Origin: Prochilodus magdalenae
Lineage: Eukaryota; Chordata; Actinopteri; Characiformes; Prochilodontidae
Direction: 5' to 3'
Assembly (NCBI GenBank): GCA_024036415.1
Contig: JAMWET010007208.1
Span: 298,501-362,500, forward strand
DNA: 64,000 nucleotides
Below, one piece after another: positions 57,395-64,000 of this stretch (the stretch's first letter is position 1; the number at the start of each line of letters is the position of its first letter). The notes below the pieces were generated by a model that saw nothing but the letters and a program-made list of their open reading frames with translations, made no database searches and had not been told where the DNA came from. Position numbers and translations under genes: made by a program.

Positions 57395-58425
57395 CTCAGA
57401 ACCTAATCAGACCAAACTGAACATACCAGTCAGACTTAACTTAATATACCTGCTGAACTTCTCGCTGTAAGCAGACCAAACTGAACATACCTACTGACCT
57501 ACTCGCTGTAATCAGACCAAACTGAACATACCTACTGACCTACTCACTGTAATCAGACCAAACTGAACATACCTACTGACCTACTCGCTGTAATCAGACC
57601 AAACTGAACATACCTACTGACCTACTCACTGTAATCAGACCAAACTGAACATACCTACTGACCTACTCGCTGTAATCAGACCAAACTGAACATACCTACT
57701 GACCTACTCGCTGTAATCAGACCAAACTGAACATACCTACTGACCTACTCGCTGTAATCAGACCAAACTGAACATACCTACTGACCTACTCGCTGTAATC
57801 AGACCAAACTGAACATACCTACTGACCTACTCGCTGTAATCAGACCAAACTGAACATACCTACTGACTTCCCCACTGTAATCAGACCAAACTGAACATAC
57901 CTACTGACTTCCCCACTGTAATCAGACCAAACTGAACATACCTACTGACCTACTCGCTGTAATCAGACCAAACTGAACATACCTACTGACTTCCCCACTG
58001 TAATCAGACCAAACTGAACATACCTACTGACTTCCCCACTGTAATCAGACCAAACTGAACATACCTACTGATCTACTCACTCTAATCAGACAAAATTTAA
58101 TATATGGCTCACCCTGCTTACAGCAGTCATTCAAACCTCAGAGCCTGATCAGACGAAACTGAACATGCCAGTCAGACTTAACTGAATATACCTGCTGACA
58201 TAATCACTGCAGTTAGACTTAACTGAACATACCTACTGATCTACTCGCTGTAAGCAGACCAAACTGAACATACCTACTGACCTACTCACTGTAATCAGAC
58301 CAAACTGAACATACCTACTGACCTACTCACTGTAATCAGACCAAACTGAACATACCTACTGACCTACTCACTCTAATCAGACAAAATTTAATATATTGCT
58401 CACCCTGCTTACTACAGTCATTCAT
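57395..58425. repeat. 41-bp minisatellite locus, tandemly duplicated as a block
   Basis: Unit: AATCAGACCAAACTGAACAT, ACCTACTGACCTACTCGCTG, T. About 15 units lie at 57450-58090 and about four at 58235-58385. Each array is preceded by the same lead (AACCTCAGA.CCT.ATCAGAC; CCAGTCAGACTTAACT.AATA) and followed by the same end (CTCTAATCAGACAAAATTTA; CTCACCCTGCTTAC). Variants with GACTTCCCCACTG cluster in the last third of the first array. Confidence 0.92.
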
Positions 58426-58579
58426 CATGGCCAATCATATTAATATATATTAAATGCTAATGTGATTCTTACCCTGTGTCTTCGCTTTGTGGACTGGATG
58501 ATTTCTTCTGAATTGTTAAAGCGTGAAATTTACGTTCTATATTGTGCTGGTTTAGTTTTACAATAATCTGTGCCCAGTT

Positions 58580-59010
58580 TTATTTAAAAATGGATCCAAA
58601 CCAGATTTGAAAGTGGTCTGAAATGCATTTCCAAAAGGATCTGCACATATACCTCAGTATGGACACCCTGCTCACTCTGGTGAAATAATATTTTGCACCA
58701 CTGGCAATGCGGCAAACATCGACCATGTGAAATCCAGAGGGATGGAAGTGCTGGGATTCAAAAAGAGCTCAAGAGAGTTCTGAACTGTGACCTGACAGAG
58801 AGAGGAGGGCAAAGCTGTACAGAGTTTGGAAGGCAAGATGACGCATCTCCATCTCTCCTGCTGCCTACATCATTATGACATCAGCCTATGCAGCTGGTTT
58901 GGTGATGTCTAAACACAGATACAAACGGATCACCTGAAAAAAACAGCATGGACATCAAACAGTGTCATCTCAAAAGATCTGATCTGAGTAAGAAATCCAA
59001 TGTGCCTGCA
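58580..59010. repeat. Dispersed repeat, class unknown
   Basis: It shares phrases with 24530-25450, including CTCAAAAGATCTGATCTGAG, TGTGACCTGACAGAG and GATGACGCATCTCCATC. It ends near TTTTGAACACAGCC. No termini or ORF. Confidence 0.4.
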
Positions 59011-59239
59011 TTTTGAACACAGCCTAACCATCTGTGCAAAACGCAGTGAGCTGTTTATACTGTAGGTTAAAGAAGACATTGATGCCATTGATTTTCAAAT
59101 GGCCTATTAATCTCTCCCATTGAGAATTTTTTTAGACCTTCACTTTGTTGTATAGGCACAACAATGACTACGGAATGATGTACGACTTCAGAGGTCTATT
59201 GTGTCTAGTGTAGTACACTCATCATCAAATGAATAGTTG

Positions 59240-59720
59240 CACCCAGAAGTGTGGGATTGCAGTGTTATTGGGAAGGATGATAAAGGTTACCAGGAACAAT
59301 AAATGATGATAAATGTAGACTGATATGGGTAATATTTAATGAGCTACACATATTGAAGTAGTATCGCATAGTATGGCGTCGGGCTGCCATGTTTGTGTTG
59401 CTAACACAAACATGCCAGACGTCTCAGCATGGAGTTGTAGCAGTTCCTAATGGTGTCCTGTGATGATTCATCCCATGCAGCTTGAATATATCACACTTGC
59501 AGATTGTGCCGTGGGGGTGGAGTGACACCAGGCCTTCTGGATGTGAAACGTGCTGACCATGGTGATCTCCTCCAAGACAAAATCTTCAGTCTTGTCACTG
59601 AAGATGACCTGCTGCCGTTCTGAGTCACTCCATGTCAGTCTTTCACAACACTATTGAAGTTTTTGACAATGCTGACGTGGAGTTAAGGGCTGTCATCGTA
59701 ACTGTGCGTCAGATTCGGAC
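59240..59720 (-). mobile_element. Dispersed Tc1-like fragment family A, copy 4
   Basis: It starts AAGTGTGGGATTGCAGTGTT and continues GATAAAGGTTACCAGGAACA as in copy 2. It keeps CTTGTCACTGAAGATGACCT and breaks off near 59720 before the common right end. Confidence 0.55.
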
Positions 59721-60014
59721 ATTGTGATTCGTTCAGATGTGTCAAGTGGCATGTTCTGACACTTCTTGGTTTTACGCTGTGTGGGACCTTTTAATAATCT
59801 TAAAAATCTCAACTTGTAATACTTAAAAATAGTTGTCTTAATGGAAGTATTTAGGTGGGGAAATTTCATAGTGATCTCAAGTAGTTAATATTTTTACCCT
59901 GTCCGCCTGTACTGTCTTTCTTAAAGTATGTGTGTTGACTTGGGCATGCCCAGTGTTGACTTTAGCAAAAGCTAGCAAAATAAAATGGGAATATGTGCTC
60001 ACACCAAGGAGGTA

Positions 60015-60982
60015 CACTATATTGCCAAAAGTATTTGCTCTTTGCCTTCACACACATATGAAATTGAGGGACAACCTGTTCTTAATCCATAGAGTTTAAT
60101 ATGATGTCAGCCCACCCTTTGCAGCTATAACAGCTTCAACGCTTCGGGTAAAAGTGCATTTGTGAGGTCAGGCACTGAACTCTAATTCTTCCCAAAGGTG
60201 TTCTGTCGGGTTGAGGTCAGGACTCTGTGCAGGCCAGTCAAGTTCTTCCACACCAAGCTCGCTCATCCTTGTCTTTATGGATCTTGCTTTGTGTACTGGT
60301 GCGCAGTCAAGCAGGGGCCATCCCCAAACTGTTGGGGCCATGAAATTGTCCAAAATCTCTTTCTATGCTGAAGCCTTAAGAATTCCTTTCACGGGAACTA
60401 AGGGGCCAACTCCTGAAAAACAAACCCACACTATTATCCCCCCTTCACCAAACTTTACATTTGGCACAGTTAGTCAGACAGGTAACGTTCTCCTGGCAAC
60501 CTGCTAGATTGCTCGTCCATTGGACTGCCAGACGGAGAAGTATGATTCTTCACTCCAGAGAACACGTCTCCACTGCTCTAGTCCAGTGGCGGTGCTTTAC
60601 ACCACTGCATTTGCATAGCGCTTGGTGATGTAAGGCTTGGATGCAGTTGCTCGGCCATAGAAACCGATTCCATGAAGCTCTCTACGCACTGTTCTTGAGT
60701 TAATGGAGTTCTGAGGTCTGTAGTGACTGACTGCAGAAAGTTGCAGACTTCTGCACACTATGTGACTCTGCATCTGCTGACCCCGCTCTGTCATTTTACG
60801 TGGCCTACCGTCTCATGATTGGGTTGCTGACGTTCCCAATCTCTTCCACGTTGTTATAACACCACTGTAATAATTGTGGAATATTTAGTAGTGTGTTTAG
60901 TAGTTTTATACACCTGCAGCCATGGAAGTGATTGGAACACTGGAATTGATTGGGATGTACGAATACTTTTGGCAGTATAGTG
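60015..60982 (-). mobile_element. 968-bp Tc1-like element with broken transposase
   Basis: The termini CACTATATTGCCAAAAGTAT and ATACTTTTGGCAGTATAGTG (one mismatch) are flanked by TA at 60013-60014 and 60983-60984. The minus strand holds transposase pieces: 60794-60597 (HYRPQNSINSRTVRRELHGI, then GFYGRATASKPYI) and 60353-60168 ending LDWPAQSPDLNPTEHLWEEL with the last catalytic Glu. Frames are broken between them and the N-terminus is missing. Confidence 0.9.
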
Positions 60983-62396
60983 TATTTCAGTGAGAAATGT
61001 AAATGGCATTCAGATGGAGGTTATGATCCAAACATGAAGCAGATGTTAATGTTGCGTATAAATGTAAACAGCCTTTAATGTCACTTAACTGTGGTTTGTG
61101 TTGTCAGGAGTGTTTTTCATTAACACTGACAGCATTTGTGTAGGAGGTCCTATCAGTCACAGCTTCACAGCTGCCTTCCTAACAGAGGCAATAGTGCTGC
61201 CTCATTCTGTCAAACTGAATAAGGTCATTCCAGTGTGATTGTTATATCACTTTTGAGCATGTACACTTTTTTTTTCCTTTTTTTTTTATCTAACTCATTT
61301 TTCATTCTTTAACGGTTCAGAGATGCAGTTTCCAATTCATAAACCACACAGTCTTGTACATGGTGCAAATAACCTGTATGAGTATTTTTGTGGTTTATAG
61401 ACTGGTTATGTTTTTATGGCTGCTTTAAAATTTCCTCCAGTCATGTGTCAGATTTTAATTGAATGGGTGCTCTATGACTATGAGGAATAAAAGCATTCAG
61501 GAAACAGTAATAGTGTCAGTGTACGATGGGCGTGCATGCTTTCCGTGCATACATGCTGCTTATGAAAGCTTTATCAAATCAAACACCCACTCGGAATGCT
61601 GCCGAAAAGATATACAGCACAGATGACAGAGGGATTGAAGGACAAGCTTTTGTGGCAACAGTTGGATCCAAAATGCTCATAGATAATTGGACACAGGGCA
61701 GGTTATTATCAGTGACTCAAACAGTAGCAGCATTTCCCTTCTTCGCCAACAGCCTCTAAAATCTGTGGACTCTGAGTCATTGTCCTTCACTGTCTGTTCT
61801 GTGTGCATGCCATCAACTAAGAAGAAACTAATTCTGAGAAAAGATCCTTATCTCACTTAGACATACGTTATACTTAGCCGAAGCAGTTGAGGAGAACAGT
61901 CTGTATTAGTAAACTACTGCAAATGCACCAATTTCAAGATACATTTTTCTCCATAAGTGCTGTTGCCGTGAACGCATCAGGTACTCCTGCTTTTAAAGCC
62001 TGAATCGACCTTTCTATCTTGGTATTATTAATGTCCCAGGTCATGCAGTACAATTCGTCATGTTGTATAAGAGACAAATGTCCGTCTTGCCTGTAAACCA
62101 TATCCTTACAAATGCCTTCTGAAGTTTGGCTATGGTATTGTGCACCAGTGGGTAGAAAAAGTAATGCCATGTCTCCCTCCTACTAGCCCAACCATGCCTT
62201 TTTGGAAAGTCGCCACGATGGTCCTGCAATGTTTTCTATGGTATATTGTACTCAGTACGAACAGGGAACAGTTGCTGACCCTGATAATGTTTCAGCTGAA
62301 AATATTCTGGAGTCTGAAAAACGTTGAGAGTTTTTCTAAGTCCCCACAACAGGTGTGCGCTCTCTGCTCAACCTGGCAAGAAGTGAGGGAGGCAAC
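60983..62396. other. No gene recognised
   Basis: The ORFs at 61526-61759 and 62140-62396 have no recognisable domains. T-rich tract at 61268-61290. Confidence 0.45.
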
Positions 62397-62888
62397 TAGG
62401 GCTGCGACAATATTGATTGTTTGTCACCGTGGTGACAAAGCAGTTGACCACATGGTATGCTGGTTTACCATCAGTGACCCGACCCAACCCCACCCCAACC
62501 ATCCACCACACCAACAGGCGTAATGACTGATTATCCAGACATACAACATGATGCTACAACAGATACTACAGATTACAGTTAAAGAAGTTGGTTGGTGTTG
62601 ATGCTCTTGGGACTGGGACATCTTTCAGTCGTCAGCATAACAAGAACACTTTTAAACTTGGTCTGGAGCAGCAAGATCCTGGCACCATGGTATATGATCT
62701 CACAGTTTGTCTTTTAGATAAACAGTTCTCGGTAACGTTATGGTCCTGTCTTCATCAGCTCACTAACAGAGAGCTGTTAGTAAAGTAGTAAACGGATGCC
62801 AAGCGTGAATAATGGTGAATGTACTTTCACCTCCACACTGCGGCAGTCATCACATAGCCGCAGTATTGCAGCTGTCGTCACAGCCCTA
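62397..62888. mobile_element. hAT-type MITE, 492 bp
   Basis: It begins TAGGGCTGCGACAATATTG and ends GTCGTCACAGCCCTA, flanked by a perfect 8-bp duplication GAGGCAAC at 62389-62396 and 62889-62896. Short subterminal inverted motifs (GCGACAAT; GCTGTCGTC). No transposase ORF. The ends match the hAT element at 34385-35455, but the interior differs. Confidence 0.9.
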
Positions 62889-62929
62889 GAGGCAACATAG
62901 CGGAGGAACAGTTTCTGCTACTTCTACTC

Positions 62930-63770
62930 AACAAATCCAACAAGGATGACCACATCTGCCCTCTTCTTTACAGAGACATAGCTGTTTGTCCTCACCCTAG
63001 GCATTGCAATACTCCTCCCTGGCATCCACAGCAGACAGGATGAGGAGGGGGAAGCAATGATATTGAATGCTGGTGTAAAAAAATCATAGTACTGCTTAAC
63101 TCATGCAGTCCTCCTCTGGAGTCACTTTTCATCACCTGCAAACAGTCCTACTCTCTGAGAGTTTCTGGAGTCACTTCTTGTCTGGAGTCACTACTTTTTA
63201 TGATGGGAAACTTTAACAGTGCAAATCTAGCATAAATATAAACACCCAAATACAGACAAGATGTCACTTATGCAACAAGAGAAAGAAACCAATTGGACCT
63301 TTACTACATCACCAATCTTATAGTGCCATCACACGTTCAGCTCTCAGCCATTCCAAACACAGTCTAGTGCATCCCAACATACAGGCAAAAACTTAAACCC
63401 AATTTACAAACTCAAATCCCCAGTGTAGACATTGTAAACTTTGGAGATGACTCCACTTAGGTGCACCTAATAACCAGTGGTGCTGAGTCTGCCTATAGCA
63501 AAGATGTTGAGTGACTGGTCTACTTGTCCAGCAGTAACCACCCGCTGCTAAATATGCAAAAGAATGTAGAGATAATAGCAGACTTCACCCAATGCATCAA
63601 TGAAGTTCCTGGGCACCACCACATCCAGGAGAGGAACCCACTCTCCATCGCTAAGAAAGCAGTGCAGAGATGGTTCTCTCTGAGACAGCTAAAGAAACCC
63701 TTTGGTGGTTTTGTTGTCCCACCCCAAGAGCCAACCAAAGTCCAGCACACCATAGAAACAGTGGATCATT
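62930..63770 (+). mobile_element. Degenerate LINE ORF2 with internal deletion
   Basis: 63200-63390 resembles the end of a LINE endonuclease domain (GNFNSANLA-like start, then TQIQTRCHLC). 63500-63690 resembles the far C-terminal part (SSNHPLLNMQKNVEIIADFT, then KKAVQRWFSLRQLKKP). Nearly all of the reverse transcriptase between them is gone. Frames broken throughout. Confidence 0.6.
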
Positions 63771-64000
63771 GGATGTATAGGCCTTTTTTAACTAAGTGGG
63801 ACAGGTTCCATTTTGGTTCGCCCACCCAATTTTGAATCATTCGGCACATTTCCACCAAAATATAAGTTCATTCGCTGTTGGAACCAAACAGTAGTAGGTT
63901 CTTTAGCACAAACCTCGAATACGTCAGGTATTAGGGAAAGAGAATGCAACAATGGCGACACCCAGTGGTCTGCTGAAGAAACTCTTCTACGTCTGTAATA
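63771..64000. other. Window edge, nothing firm
   Basis: A plus-strand stretch at 63940-63995 translates GDTQWSAEETLLRL before a stop. It faintly resembles the start of Myb/SANT-like domains (W-S-x-E-E-T) but is too short to call. Confidence 0.2.

Noticed and set aside
57395..58425. CRISPR-like direct repeats
   Set aside because: Units are contiguous 41-bp tandem copies without unique spacers and the DNA is from a vertebrate, so this is a minisatellite.

Overview
This is nuclear DNA of a ray-finned fish, probably an otophysan (characin/catfish/electric-fish side). The grounds are split vertebrate genes with GT-AG introns, a teleost-type repeat load (many Tc1-like transposons, hAT elements, foldback MITEs, tRNA-derived SINEs, CR1/L2-like LINE 3' ends) and abundant micro- and minisatellites. 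The species cannot be fixed from the sequence alone.

Only two protein-coding genes are certain, both on the minus strand. rnf7 (RBX2/SAG, RING-H2 subunit of cullin-5 E3 ligases) has three coding exons at 40614-40440, 39294-39247 and 38491-38373 and gives a complete 113-residue protein. grk7 (cone opsin kinase) follows about 5.7 kb downstream with four coding exons at 32623-32024, 30015-29578, 24020-23749 and 22290-21957 and gives a complete 547-residue kinase ending in a CaaX box. The order rnf7 then grk7 in the same orientation matches the human 3q23 neighbourhood, so this is conserved synteny. A possible first coding exon of an unidentified plus-strand gene lies at 52588-52721 in a GC-rich stretch.

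Layout: 1-2.3 kb, CA and polypyrimidine repeats; 2.8-19.7 kb, gene-free with transposon remnants and minisatellites; 20.0-20.1 kb, a decayed copy of grk7 exon 4; 20.2-21.7 kb, an AT-rich minisatellite and a SINE; 21.9-32.6 kb, grk7 with transposons in every intron; 32.6-38.0 kb, the intergenic space with a LINE end, a GATA array, a foldback element, an intact-ended hAT element and a 533-bp Tc1 element; 38.0-40.6 kb, rnf7; 42-50.5 kb, repeats ending in a SINE whose centre has grown into about 1.8 kb of 54-bp minisatellite; 52.4-52.7 kb, the possible exon; 53-64 kb, Tc1-like elements, a duplicated 41-bp minisatellite locus, a second hAT element and a degenerate LINE ORF2.

The two genes are neighbours by conserved synteny rather than by shared pathway. 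rnf7 is a ubiquitously used ubiquitin-ligase subunit; grk7 is a photoreceptor kinase that shuts off cone opsins. I found no convincing new biochemical system. The most interesting signals are structural: the SINE-bounded minisatellite, the grk7 exon relic, two hAT insertions with perfect 8-bp target duplications, a pair of equal-length 533-bp Tc1 deletion derivatives, and a tight double hairpin in a grk7 intron.
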